Assembly (NCBI GenBank): GCA_049606935.1
Contig: JBMYWA010000007.1
Coordinates: 1-51,977 of the forward strand
Direction of reading: 5' to 3'
Length of the DNA: 51,977 nt
Origin: CAJXZP01 sp049606935
GTDB lineage: Bacteria; Bacteroidota; Bacteroidia; Flavobacteriales_G; Salibacteraceae
Under the pieces are notes generated by a model, which worked only from the letters and a program-made list of their open reading frames with translations, was not told where the DNA came from and did not search any database. Positions 8,122 through 16,386 of the stretch are shown piece after piece. A program made the translations under genes and the position numbers. Positions within the stretch are counted from its first letter, which is position 1; each line of letters starts with the position of its first letter.

Positions 8122-10365
8122 TTAATTTCTAATTTGGTTAAAAATGTCGTAGAAATGAGAGTTCAGTAACCCATCAGAATCATTCATAGGTAGGTCTCTG
8201 TTTTCATACATAATTAATTGTCCGGTTTCAATGTTAAATAGCGCAAAATATAGTTGCGTGCTTTTTTGAGGTGTTACAATGTAGTAAATGCCAAAAGGAA
8301 TTCCAATTACTGAGTACACGCTTAATAAAGCGACATAAAATTTTCCTTCTCTTGGAACAGTGGTGTTAACTACTCCTGACCATGCAAAATATTTTGTGCC
8401 ATATCTATTAATTAACTCTTGCACTTCTTCTGATGAGGAAGGTGAACCGGATCTATTTTCCATAGTAAACCGCTCTGAAACCCATTCGTTTATTAATGAA
8501 AAGTCGTTGTATTTAGTTACATCCGAGCTTTCAAATTTGTAATTGGTGAGAATATCAAGGTCGAGATTGGCAAATTCGGCCATTTCCTCAAACTGCCCCA
8601 ACATTTCTATTTCTTCTTTCTCAGATTTGATTTGTCGGTGAGATTCTTTTTTAGAAAAATTGTAAATGGAATAATAGGGATCCACCATAACAATCTTGTT
8701 TATTCCTAAAGACCTTCCCTTTTTAAGTTTAACTTTATTGTATTGAGCCTTTTCTTTTTCCGACTGTGCATTTAACTCCGGATCATCTGTTTCTGCTAAG
8801 CGATATCTTTCTCGTTCGGCTAGTTTTTGACCTTTTTCAAAATATTCTTCTATTTCATCTTCGTCTTTACATCCAGTAAAAACACCGTATGCCCAATCTA
8901 CATCGTAGTTAGTTTTGCTTTTAAAGTTTTTCTCTCCTTGTTTAATTTTATCGTATTTACTCTTTTTGGTAACTGGTTTTACTCCACTTGTTTTGTTTTC
9001 TGCAATTGAAGTCTCAGAATCGGAGCTTTGTTTTGTGAAATTGAGTTGGTTAAATGAAATGTCATGGTAATAATCAAGGTCTCGGCATAAAATAGTTATA
9101 CGTTCATCTACCATGTCATTTTCGGGGTACAAGGTGTGTAAATAGTAATTGTACCGCAGCGCCAACAAGGTTAAGTCTGCGGGCTTTAATTTATTGAGCA
9201 AATAGTATACCTGTTGGCTGTAGCCTTGTTTCTTTTTATAATACCCCGTTACTTTTTTTCGGTCTTTAGTGTTGGTAAAGATGGCTGCACCAAATAGTAT
9301 TTCACCAATAGCAATTTTAGGGAGTGGATTGTTTGGGAAATCTTTTTCTAAAATATAAGCGCTGTATAAAGCCTCGCTATAGTTGCAGTTAATGAGCTGT
9401 AGCCTGAGTACCTCGTATCTAGCTGCTGAGCGAACCGCGTAAAAATCATCAGAAGAAACTAAAAAGTTTTTTCCTGATTTTCCTGCCTCTGAAACAATAC
9501 TTTCTGCTTTACGCCTTCTTGTTCCAATATTTGGATGAGTATGTCTAGAGTCGTCTTCGTCTTCATTCACCTTTATTGGGTTTAAAGAAGTAAGAAAAAA
9601 TTTATCTGGAATTTGATAATTGCCAACTTCTAAAATGCTACTGTCAAAAGGTATTTCATCAAAAGGTAGGTAAGAATATAATAATACATCAAAAACGCCA
9701 TCTACCTCAGCAGGATTGTATCCCGTATTTAAAAATAGTTCCAACCCTTTTTTGTCTGCCTCGCTTTCTAATTTCCTAGAAAATCGACTTGTGGCTAATT
9801 CTCTGTCTATAGATCGAACCCGTTTGTAATCGTTCCGTCTATTCGCAATATCCGAATTTTCAATAAAACCTTCCATTACATGATTTTCAGTATAATGAAT
9901 AATTTCATGACAAAGAATAAAAGCTAGTTGTGCTTCGTTTTCTAGTTGTGCCAATAATCCAGTATTAATAAAAATGATGCCTTGATCAGTTGTAAACGCA
10001 TTAACCACCGGAGACTTAATAGTATAAACTCTTATGTCTAATGGAACCGATTTATTTGCAAATCGAATTTCTTCTAATACATTTTCTACGTAATTACTAA
10101 TGGTATCATTAAAGCAAACCATACCGCTTTGAAGTAGTTGATCTACCCCAAAGTTGGACATTTCATAAAACTTTTCTTGCTCTTTCTTAGAACGTGTTTT
10201 TTCTTGTTGGGCTTGTAATTGCGCGTCTTTTATTTTTTCTAACGTAAGTTTGGTAAAGTCTTCAGGTATAGTACCTCTAGATTTTAATCCCGTATACTCA
10301 TTAGATTGGGAAAACAAGGAAATAGTAAGAACTAAGAAAATTAAGGTAAAAAAATATTTGGTCAT
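8122..10365 (-). CDS. M48-family metallopeptidase, secreted, with long C-terminal extension
   Basis: This is a predicted zinc peptidase acting in the periplasm. From ATG 10365 it has 747 residues with a signal peptide (MTKYFFTLIFLVLTISLFSQ). The peptidase domain contains HEIIH at residues 153-157 and the third-ligand motif ESEAD near 200-204, as expected for M48. The following ~500 residues resemble no catalytic domain I know; they include a lysine/glutamate-rich stretch and a C-terminal part with a hydrophobic segment (VALLSVYSVIGIPFGIYYIV). A longer frame to 10437 exists, but a near-consensus promoter lies at 10382-10390, inside it. The downstream barrel gene at 7277 is its likely partner. 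Confidence 0.82.
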   Translation of the reverse strand: MTKYFFTLIFLVLTISLFSQSNEYTGLKSRGTIPEDFTKLTLEKIKDAQLQAQQEKTRSKKEQEKFYEMSNFGVDQLLQSGMVCFNDTISNYVENVLEEIRFANKSVPLDIRVYTIKSPVVNAFTTDQGIIFINTGLLAQLENEAQLAFILCHEIIHYTENHVMEGFIENSDIANRRNDYKRVRSIDRELATSRFSRKLESEADKKGLELFLNTGYNPAEVDGVFDVLLYSYLPFDEIPFDSSILEVGNYQIPDKFFLTSLNPIKVNEDEDDSRHTHPNIGTRRRKAESIVSEAGKSGKNFLVSSDDFYAVRSAARYEVLRLQLINCNYSEALYSAYILEKDFPNNPLPKIAIGEILFGAAIFTNTKDRKKVTGYYKKKQGYSQQVYYLLNKLKPADLTLLALRYNYYLHTLYPENDMVDERITILCRDLDYYHDISFNQLNFTKQSSDSETSIAENKTSGVKPVTKKSKYDKIKQGEKNFKSKTNYDVDWAYGVFTGCKDEDEIEEYFEKGQKLAERERYRLAETDDPELNAQSEKEKAQYNKVKLKKGRSLGINKIVMVDPYYSIYNFSKKESHRQIKSEKEEIEMLGQFEEMAEFANLDLDILTNYKFESSDVTKYNDFSLINEWVSERFTMENRSGSPSSSEEVQELINRYGTKYFAWSGVVNTTVPREGKFYVALLSVYSVIGIPFGIYYIVTPQKSTQLYFALFNIETGQLIMYENRDLPMNDSDGLLNSHFYDIFNQIRN

Positions 10366-10381
10366 TTGAAATAATTTTGGC

Positions 10382-10390
10382 CAAAGTATA
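10382..10390 (-). promoter_or_regulatory. Near-consensus -7 element of the M48 gene (TATACTTTG)
   Basis: On the minus strand this is TA-N3-TTTG, one base longer than TAnnTTTG. Its G is 17 nt before ATG 10365, the spacing seen for many other genes here. It supports the shorter start. Confidence 0.35.
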
Positions 10391-10479
10391 TTTTTTAATG
10401 TAACTATAGTAAATTTTATAAAAAAAAATGTGAACACAATAGTTCTGTTTTCAAATTGGTTAAATTGGAGCGCTTCCCT

Positions 10480-10487
10480 TACTTTTG
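10480..10487 (+). promoter_or_regulatory. -7 promoter element of the glycosyltransferase operon (TACTTTTG)
   Basis: It matches TAnnTTTG with its G 17 nt before ATG 10504. A TTG at 10456-10458, 21 bp upstream, fits the -33 position. It probably drives the long envelope operon that follows. Confidence 0.6.
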
Positions 10488-10503
10488 CCGCTTATTTTAA
10501 CGG

Positions 10504-11259
10504 ATGATTAAAAATAAAAAAGTAGTGGTGGTTATGCCGGCATATAATGCAGAGCTAACCCTTGAAAAAACTTATAATGAAATTCCTCGTGACATTGTAG
10601 ACGAGGTGATTTTAGTAGACGATAAAAGTAGCGACAACACTTCTCAACTAGCCCAAAAACTTGGAATTGAGCATGTAATACGTCACGAAAAAAACAAAGG
10701 CTACGGAGGCAATCAAAAATCATGTTATAATAAGGCTCGTGAAATCAATGCTGATATTGTGATTATGGTGCATCCTGATTATCAATACACACCAAAGTTA
10801 ATTGAGCCTATGAGCTACATTATTGCCAATGATGTGTATCAGGTGGTTTTAGGCTCAAGAATTCTAGGTAAAGGTGCTTTAAAGGGTGGGATGCCTGTTT
10901 ATAAGTATGTGGCAAATAGGTTGTTAACTTTGTTTCAGAATATTATGATGGGGCAAAAACTTTCTGAATATCATACGGGATATCGTGCTTTTTCAAGAGA
11001 AGTTCTAGAAGCTATTGATTATAACATCAATTCAGATGATTTTGTTTTTGATAATCAAATGCTGGCTCAAATTGCCATGGCTGATTATGAAATGGCTGAA
11101 GTTACTTGCCCAACAAAATACTTTGAAGAAGCATCATCTATTAACTTTAAAAGAAGTTCAATATACGGATTAGGCGTTCTCTGGACATCTACGAGTTTCT
11201 TCCTACAGAAAATTGGTTTAGGAAACTTTAAGATTTTCAAAGGAATAAAATCTAAATAA
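10504..11259 (+). CDS. Family 2 glycosyltransferase (dolichol-phosphate-sugar synthase-like)
   Basis: The predicted enzyme transfers a sugar from a nucleotide donor, probably to a lipid or polyprenyl phosphate. In 251 residues, the GT2 fold begins VVVVMPAYNAE, with the first acidic motif in ILVDDKSSDNT near residues 36-46 and HPDYQYTP in the DxD-like region. HTGYRAFSREVLE follows, as in DPM1-like enzymes. There is a weak C-terminal hydrophobic segment but no DPG-type double helix. A sugar nucleotidyltransferase follows after 48 bp, so the pair may supply and use the same activated sugar. Confidence 0.88.
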   Translation: MIKNKKVVVVMPAYNAELTLEKTYNEIPRDIVDEVILVDDKSSDNTSQLAQKLGIEHVIRHEKNKGYGGNQKSCYNKAREINADIVIMVHPDYQYTPKLIEPMSYIIANDVYQVVLGSRILGKGALKGGMPVYKYVANRLLTLFQNIMMGQKLSEYHTGYRAFSREVLEAIDYNINSDDFVFDNQMLAQIAMADYEMAEVTCPTKYFEEASSINFKRSSIYGLGVLWTSTSFFLQKIGLGNFKIFKGIKSK

Positions 11260-11264
11260 TTCGT

Positions 11265-11280
11265 TTCGAGTAATCTCGAA
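11265..11280 (+). other. Small hairpin between glycosyltransferase and nucleotidyltransferase genes
   Basis: A perfect 6-bp stem (TTCGAG, loop TAAT, CTCGAA) without a T-run lies in a 48-bp intergenic gap. It may be an RNA stability or processing element; it is not a convincing terminator. Confidence 0.3.
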
Positions 11281-11307
11281 TATTACCTAACAACAAAGAC
11301 TTAAAAC

Positions 11308-12309
11308 ATGAATATTATTGTACCAATGGCTGGAATGGGAAAAAGAATGCGTCCGCATACTTTAACTACCCCAAAACCATTATTACCTATTGCAGGAAAA
11401 TCAATCGTTCAAAGATTGGTTGAAAATTTAGCAGCTATTAGTGATGAACCCATCGAAAAAATTGGATTTGTTACCGGTAGATTTGGAGATGAAACAGAAG
11501 AGTCATTAATGCAAATTGCAAAAGATGCAGGTGCGGTTGGTAGTATTCATTATCAAGACGAAGCACTTGGAACAGCTCATGCAATAATGTGTGCGCAAGA
11601 GGTGCTGGAAGGTAAAACCATTGTGGCATTTGCCGATACGCTGTTTAAGGCCGATTTTAAAATTAATAGCGAAGCAGATGGTGTTTTATGGGTACAACAA
11701 ATTGATGACCCATCGGCATTTGGTGTGGTAAAATTAGACGAGTCTGGAGTAATTACTGATTATGTAGAGAAACCAACTGAATGGGTGTCTGACTTAGCAA
11801 TGATTGGAATTTACTATGTAAAAGATGGTGATGCATTAAAGTCTGAGTTACAATATTTATTGGATAATGGTATTATGAATGGTGGCGAGTATCAATTGCC
11901 AGATGCATTCAGAAATATGACCGCAAAGGGCGTGAAGTTTGTGCCTGGTCAAGTAGAGGAATGGCTAGATTGCGGGAATAAAAATGCTACGGTTAATACC
12001 AACTCAAGAGTTTTAGCATTTGAGCAAGATGCCGGAAATAACTTGGTTCATGCTTCTGTTAAATCTGAGAACTCAGTAATTATTCAGCCTTGCTACCTAG
12101 GAGAAAATGTAATTCTTAAAAACTCAGTGATTGGGCCTGGTGTATCGGTTAGTGCGAATTCAACCATTGACTCTTCGGTAATTGATAATACAATTATTTA
12201 CAGCAATACTTCAATTAAAAATAAATCAATATCTAACTCCATGATTGGGCATTTTGTCAAATTAGAAGAGGAGTCAGAAGATTTAAATATTGGTGACTAC
12301 AGTGCGTAG
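11308..12309 (+). CDS. Sugar-phosphate nucleotidyltransferase with C-terminal hexapeptide region
   Basis: The predicted enzyme activates a sugar 1-phosphate with an NTP. In 333 residues, the N-terminal signature is VPMAGMGKRMRPHTLTTPKP (residues 5-24; G-x-G-x-R and PKP). LGTAHAI follows, and EKPTEW in the sugar-binding part. From about residue 240 there are imperfect hexapeptide steps (NSVIIQPCYLGENVILKNSV) typical of a left-handed helix. The sugar and base cannot be read from the sequence. The 3' end overlaps the next gene by 8 nt if that starts at GTG 12302. Confidence 0.87.
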   Translation: MNIIVPMAGMGKRMRPHTLTTPKPLLPIAGKSIVQRLVENLAAISDEPIEKIGFVTGRFGDETEESLMQIAKDAGAVGSIHYQDEALGTAHAIMCAQEVLEGKTIVAFADTLFKADFKINSEADGVLWVQQIDDPSAFGVVKLDESGVITDYVEKPTEWVSDLAMIGIYYVKDGDALKSELQYLLDNGIMNGGEYQLPDAFRNMTAKGVKFVPGQVEEWLDCGNKNATVNTNSRVLAFEQDAGNNLVHASVKSENSVIIQPCYLGENVILKNSVIGPGVSVSANSTIDSSVIDNTIIYSNTSIKNKSISNSMIGHFVKLEEESEDLNIGDYSA

Positions 12310-14044
12310 GGGTTTAATACATATCATTTCAGTTGCTATTGTAAGCAGTTTTATTATTGGTTGTTCCGCAGGAAAATCGGTTTCAAAAAAGGAAGGGAAT
12401 GTAGCTCAAACAGAGTTGCAAGGCCGTGAAAAAATTGCCTTTGACGAAACCTTCTTTAACGGAATGTCTGCCAAGTACTCGGGCGACCATAAAGGCGCCA
12501 CGGCTTATTTTCAGCAATGTTTAACCCTAGACCCTAATAATGTTGCCGTAAAATATGAATTATCTAATTCCTTTATTCAAATAGGTTTCAACAACCAAGC
12601 AGTTGTAATGGCCGAAGAGGTTGTTGCTGCAAATCCTGAGAATCGTTGGTACTTGGAGAATTTAGCATCGGTTTACGCCAACGCTAAAAAGTATGGAAAG
12701 AGTGCAGAGGTTTACGAAAAATTAATTCAAAAATACCCCAACGAATTGGGTTATTATTATGAGCTAGGATCGGCCTATTTATATGCTAATAATGCAGCAG
12801 GTGCCATCCGTACATATGAAAATTTAGAAGCTTTAACCGGCTTTGAGAATTCATTGGCGGAGCAGCTTTATAAGTTGTATGGCCATGCGGGTATGGATGC
12901 CAAGGCAGAAGATAAACTAATTCAATTAGTAGATCAAAACCCTTCAGAGATACGTTATGTTAGCATGCTAGCCGCTTTCTATAAAAAGAACGGTGAAACA
13001 GAAAAAGCGGTTAATTTATACGAAACATTAAAGGCAGACCATCCCAATGACCCATACGTAAAATTGGCTTTGTACGAGTATTATACGGAGCTTGGAAACA
13101 AAGAGGAAGCATTCAAGAATTTGGAGGATGCCTTTAGTTCAAAAGAAGTGAAGATTGATTCCAAAATGGGCATTTTATTAGCATTAATGGATGTATCAGC
13201 TAAAGATATGGAAGTAAGAGCTGAGGTATATGAGTTGATGGATGTTTTAGCTAAAACACATCCACACGATGCCAAAACTTGGGCTGTTTATGGAGATTTC
13301 TTGTACGGTGAAAACAAAAAGGAAAAAGCTCGCAACAAGTATTTAAAATCAATTGCCATTGACAACAGTAAGTATCAGGTTTGGAATCAAGTTTTGTTTA
13401 TAGATTCGGAGTTGAATGAAGTGGACTCCATAATTTTACATAGTGAAAGTTGTATTGAGTTGTTCCCAAATCAGGTTTTACCCCATTATTTTAATGGCTT
13501 GGGATACCTACAAAAGGAGAATTATAAAAAAGCCATCCGTTCTTTAGAAATGTCGAAAGAATTAGCCTACGGAATGCCAGAATTAGAAATTCAAATAATG
13601 GCTAATTTAGGAGATGCTTATTACCAAACAGGAGAGTTGCAAAAGGCTTGGTTGGCATACGACCATTCTTTAAGAATGAACCCATCTAATGACTACGTGC
13701 TGAACAATTACGCATATTTTTTAAGTATAGAGGGCCTAGACTTAGAAAAAGCGGAAGGTATGTCTAAGCAAACCGTAAACAGAAACCCAAACAGTGCGGT
13801 ATACTTAGATACCTATGGATGGGTGCTTTTTAGAATGGGAAATTACGCGGAAGCGGTTACTATTCTTCAACGTGCTGTGAATGCAGATAAAGATAGATCT
13901 GGAGAGATTCTTGAGCACTTGGGTGATGCCCTGGCTATGAATGGTCAAACAGAGGAAGCTCTAAAATATTGGGTGGAAGCCCAAAGTAAAGGCGGCTCTA
14001 ATAATTTGACTGAAAAAATAAGGCTTAAAAAATACATTCCTTAA
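12302..14044 (+). CDS. TPR-repeat lipoprotein
   Basis: This is a predicted membrane-anchored periplasmic scaffold. With GTG 12302 as start it has about 580 residues; TTG 12290 and GTG 12293 are alternatives. The signal sequence ends at a lipobox (FIIGC), so the mature protein is lipid-modified. The remainder is a chain of tetratricopeptide repeats, visible as spaced A/Y/P patterns (GATAYFQQCLTLDPNNVAVK, KAWLAYDHSLRMNPSND, EAVTILQRAVNADKD). The stop codon overlaps the ATG of the DUF4292 gene (TAATG), implying coupled translation. The order TPR, DUF4292, EnvC-like is one I associate with flavobacterial genomes. Confidence 0.85.
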   Translation: MRRGLIHIISVAIVSSFIIGCSAGKSVSKKEGNVAQTELQGREKIAFDETFFNGMSAKYSGDHKGATAYFQQCLTLDPNNVAVKYELSNSFIQIGFNNQAVVMAEEVVAANPENRWYLENLASVYANAKKYGKSAEVYEKLIQKYPNELGYYYELGSAYLYANNAAGAIRTYENLEALTGFENSLAEQLYKLYGHAGMDAKAEDKLIQLVDQNPSEIRYVSMLAAFYKKNGETEKAVNLYETLKADHPNDPYVKLALYEYYTELGNKEEAFKNLEDAFSSKEVKIDSKMGILLALMDVSAKDMEVRAEVYELMDVLAKTHPHDAKTWAVYGDFLYGENKKEKARNKYLKSIAIDNSKYQVWNQVLFIDSELNEVDSIILHSESCIELFPNQVLPHYFNGLGYLQKENYKKAIRSLEMSKELAYGMPELEIQIMANLGDAYYQTGELQKAWLAYDHSLRMNPSNDYVLNNYAYFLSIEGLDLEKAEGMSKQTVNRNPNSAVYLDTYGWVLFRMGNYAEAVTILQRAVNADKDRSGEILEHLGDALAMNGQTEEALKYWVEAQSKGGSNNLTEKIRLKKYIP

Positions 14045-14868
14045 TGAAGAAAGTCTTTCTTATACTATTTGTGTTATCCACGGCCATTACTGGATGTAAA
14101 TCATCTCAAAAAGCCAACCAGAATAAAGGGGGCAAAGTGGGTAGTAAAAAGGTGGTTGAAATTGTAGAGAATATTACTTCAGAAGAAGCGAAAGTTCCTA
14201 AATTCCTTTCCTTTAAAGCTGACGCATCCATTAATATGGATAAAACTAATCAATCGGTAAAATTGTCGGTACGCATGGTTAAGGATAGCGCTATTTGGAT
14301 TTCAATAACATCATTTAAGTACGAAGCAATAAGAATTCTGGCTACACCAGACTCGATTAAGTTTCTAAATAGAAAAGAGAAAAAATACTATAGTGGAGAT
14401 TATTCTTTTGTGCAAAATAAAATGGGTGTAGAACTTGGGTTTAATGAGGTTCAATCGTTGCTTTATGGGCATAGTTTTGGTTTAAAGAAGGCGGAGTCTA
14501 TCAGTAAACGAAACGATAAAAACCATTATGTGCTTTCTACTCTTAGTAAAAGAGAAGCAAAAAATGTAGAAAAGGGTAAAGAATGGCAAACGGATGATGT
14601 TGAAGTACTTTTTACCAATTGGATTAACCCAGAAAATTTTAAAACCGAAAAAGTAAACATGAAAGATATTAATACAGAAAACAATGCAAGTATTCAATAT
14701 CTTACATTTGAAAACATATCTAACTTTTTGCTTTTGTCTTCCTTTAAGATGAATATTATTGCAAAGACCAACACAGATGTGGAGGTGAAAATGAATAAGT
14801 TCAATGTAGAAGGGCCGTTAAAGTTTCCTTTTAAGATTTCATCGAAATATGTTCCAATCACTGAGTAA
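14044..14868 (+). CDS. DUF4292-family lipoprotein
   Basis: The function is unknown. In 274 residues, a signal peptide with lipobox (TAITGC, Cys about residue 18) is followed by a lysine/serine-rich linker and an LolA/LolB-like beta-sheet pattern (FKADASINMDK, VRMVKDSAIWISIT, LATPDSIKFLNRKEKKYY). I assign DUF4292 from this pattern and from its neighbours. LolB-like proteins receive lipoproteins, so a role in envelope lipid or lipoprotein handling is possible but inferred. It shares one base with the upstream TPR gene and its last 20 bases with the EnvC-like gene. Confidence 0.78.
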   Translation: MKKVFLILFVLSTAITGCKSSQKANQNKGGKVGSKKVVEIVENITSEEAKVPKFLSFKADASINMDKTNQSVKLSVRMVKDSAIWISITSFKYEAIRILATPDSIKFLNRKEKKYYSGDYSFVQNKMGVELGFNEVQSLLYGHSFGLKKAESISKRNDKNHYVLSTLSKREAKNVEKGKEWQTDDVEVLFTNWINPENFKTEKVNMKDINTENNASIQYLTFENISNFLLLSSFKMNIIAKTNTDVEVKMNKFNVEGPLKFPFKISSKYVPITE

Positions 14869-16078
14869 ATTATTTATTGGGTTTATAGTATTGGTAGCCT
14901 TCTTGGCTCCAACTCAGTCGGCCTATGCTCAAAGTAAAAGAACTGTTTTAGAACGTAAAAAGAGCCGACTTAAAAGTGATATCGAGTATAAAAACACCCT
15001 TTTAAAGAAAAATGAAAAAGAAAAAACCAACACCCTAAATCAATTGGTTTTACTTCAAGATAAAATTTCAAAAAGAGTGGAGCTTATTGCAACCATTAAT
15101 AGTGAAGTAAAATACCTAAACGCTGAAATAGAAAGCAACGAAGAGTTAATAGCTTCTATGGAACGAGATGTAAAAACCCTGAAAGAGGAGTATGCCAAAA
15201 TGATTCAGTTTGCTTATCGAAACAGAAGTAGCTACGACAAAATTATGTACGTTTTTGCCTCAGATGATTTTAATCAGGCATACAAAAGGCTAAGGTACTT
15301 ACAGCAGTATTCGGAGTTCAGAAAAAAGCAAACAGAAGATATTAAAAGATTAGAATCTGTGCTAATTGAAAAAAATGCAGAGCTTCTCGCAGAACGTTCA
15401 GAGAAACAAGAACTTTTGCAAAATGAGACCGCTCAGAAATCAACACTAGCTTCTGAAAAAGCACAGCATCAAGAAATTTATGCAAGTCTTCAATCCAAAG
15501 AAGAAGAACTTAAAAGGGAAATAAAAGAAAAGGAAAAAGAACGTCAACAAATGCAATTAGCCATTGATAGAATTGTTGCAGAAGAAATTCGTTTAGCGCA
15601 AAAAAAGAACGCAACCAAATCTGGAGAATGGAGCTTAACACCTGAAGCAAAAGCATTAGCAAATGGATTCACCGCCAATAAAGGTAAATTACCTTGGCCT
15701 GTAGAGAAAGGTACAATTACCGATAAATATGGAATTCATTCTCATCCAGTATTAAAGTCAATTAAAGTAAACAATCACGGTGTAGGAATCAGCACCAATA
15801 AAGGAGCTACCGCACGGGTGGTTTATGATGGTGAAATATCTCGTGTAATTGTAATTCCTGGTGCCGGAAAAGCGGTTATTGTGCGTCATGGTGATTATTT
15901 AACCGTGTATGGAAACCTAAAAGATGTATACGTAGCTGCCGGTGATCAAGTTAAAGTGAAGCAAATTATTGGCGAGGTAGTTACCATTGACGGCAAAACA
16001 GAACTGCAATTTGAAATTCATAAAGGGGTAAATGCTAAAACCCTTGACCCCTCTCTTTGGTTGTACAAAGCCCAGTAA
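14849..16078 (+). CDS. EnvC-like murein hydrolase activator with degenerate LytM/M23 domain
   Basis: This is a predicted periplasmic activator of cell-wall amidases at division. In 409 residues, a signal peptide (core FIGFIVLVAFLAPTQS, cleavage near YAQ) is followed by a long coiled coil (about 35-255, rich in K/E/Q). The C-terminal LytM domain (about 280-405) starts at KLPWPVEKG. Three zinc-site positions of active M23 peptidases are altered: HxGxD is HGVGI, the YAHL histidine is Asn (YGNL), and LHFEI is LQFEI. That pattern fits EnvC, which activates rather than cleaves. The ATG lies inside the upstream gene (20-nt overlap). Confidence 0.88.
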   Translation: MFQSLSKLFIGFIVLVAFLAPTQSAYAQSKRTVLERKKSRLKSDIEYKNTLLKKNEKEKTNTLNQLVLLQDKISKRVELIATINSEVKYLNAEIESNEELIASMERDVKTLKEEYAKMIQFAYRNRSSYDKIMYVFASDDFNQAYKRLRYLQQYSEFRKKQTEDIKRLESVLIEKNAELLAERSEKQELLQNETAQKSTLASEKAQHQEIYASLQSKEEELKREIKEKEKERQQMQLAIDRIVAEEIRLAQKKNATKSGEWSLTPEAKALANGFTANKGKLPWPVEKGTITDKYGIHSHPVLKSIKVNNHGVGISTNKGATARVVYDGEISRVIVIPGAGKAVIVRHGDYLTVYGNLKDVYVAAGDQVKVKQIIGEVVTIDGKTELQFEIHKGVNAKTLDPSLWLYKAQ

Positions 16079-16152
16079 GGCGAACTATCTTTTCCTGTTA
16101 ACTTATCTTTTTAAAACCACGCTTTTGATACCCTCATCCATTAAAGAATAAT

Positions 16153-16160
16153 TAAATTTG
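16153..16160 (+). promoter_or_regulatory. -7 promoter element of tatA-gatA (TAAATTTG)
   Basis: It matches TAnnTTTG with its G 17 nt before the tatA ATG. TTTG at 16124-16127 is a possible -33, though the 25-bp spacing is long. Confidence 0.5.
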
Positions 16161-16176
16161 CCACAAATTATTTGAC

Positions 16177-16371
16177 ATGACAAATGCACTATTTCTTATG
16201 GGAATGCCTGGAGGATACGAATGGATTATTATTGGTGTAATCATCCTTTTACTTTTTGGTGGCCGTAAATTACCCGAATTAATGAAGGGTATGGGTAAAG
16301 GAATTAAAGAATTTAAAGACGCTTCTAAGCAGGAAGAAGATCCGAAGCAAGTAGAAGAAGACAAAAAATAA
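16177..16371 (+). CDS. tatA: Sec-independent translocase subunit TatA
   Basis: This is the pore-forming component of twin-arginine export for folded proteins. It has 64 residues, the usual size. The membrane helix (GYEWIIIGVIILLLFGGRKL, about 14-33) is followed by the conserved FGGRKLPEL hinge and an amphipathic helix (GMGKGIKEFKDA), then an acidic/lysine tail. No TatC is in this window. gatA follows after 15 bp, so the two are probably co-transcribed. Confidence 0.95.
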   Translation: MTNALFLMGMPGGYEWIIIGVIILLLFGGRKLPELMKGMGKGIKEFKDASKQEEDPKQVEEDKK

Positions 16372-16386
16372 TTTCTTTCTAATATT

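Noticed and set aside
12290..12302. TTG 12290 or GTG 12293 as the start of the TPR lipoprotein.
   Set aside because: They add only residues before the basic start of the signal peptide. GTG 12302 gives a normal n-region (RRG) and a small overlap. Not decisive.
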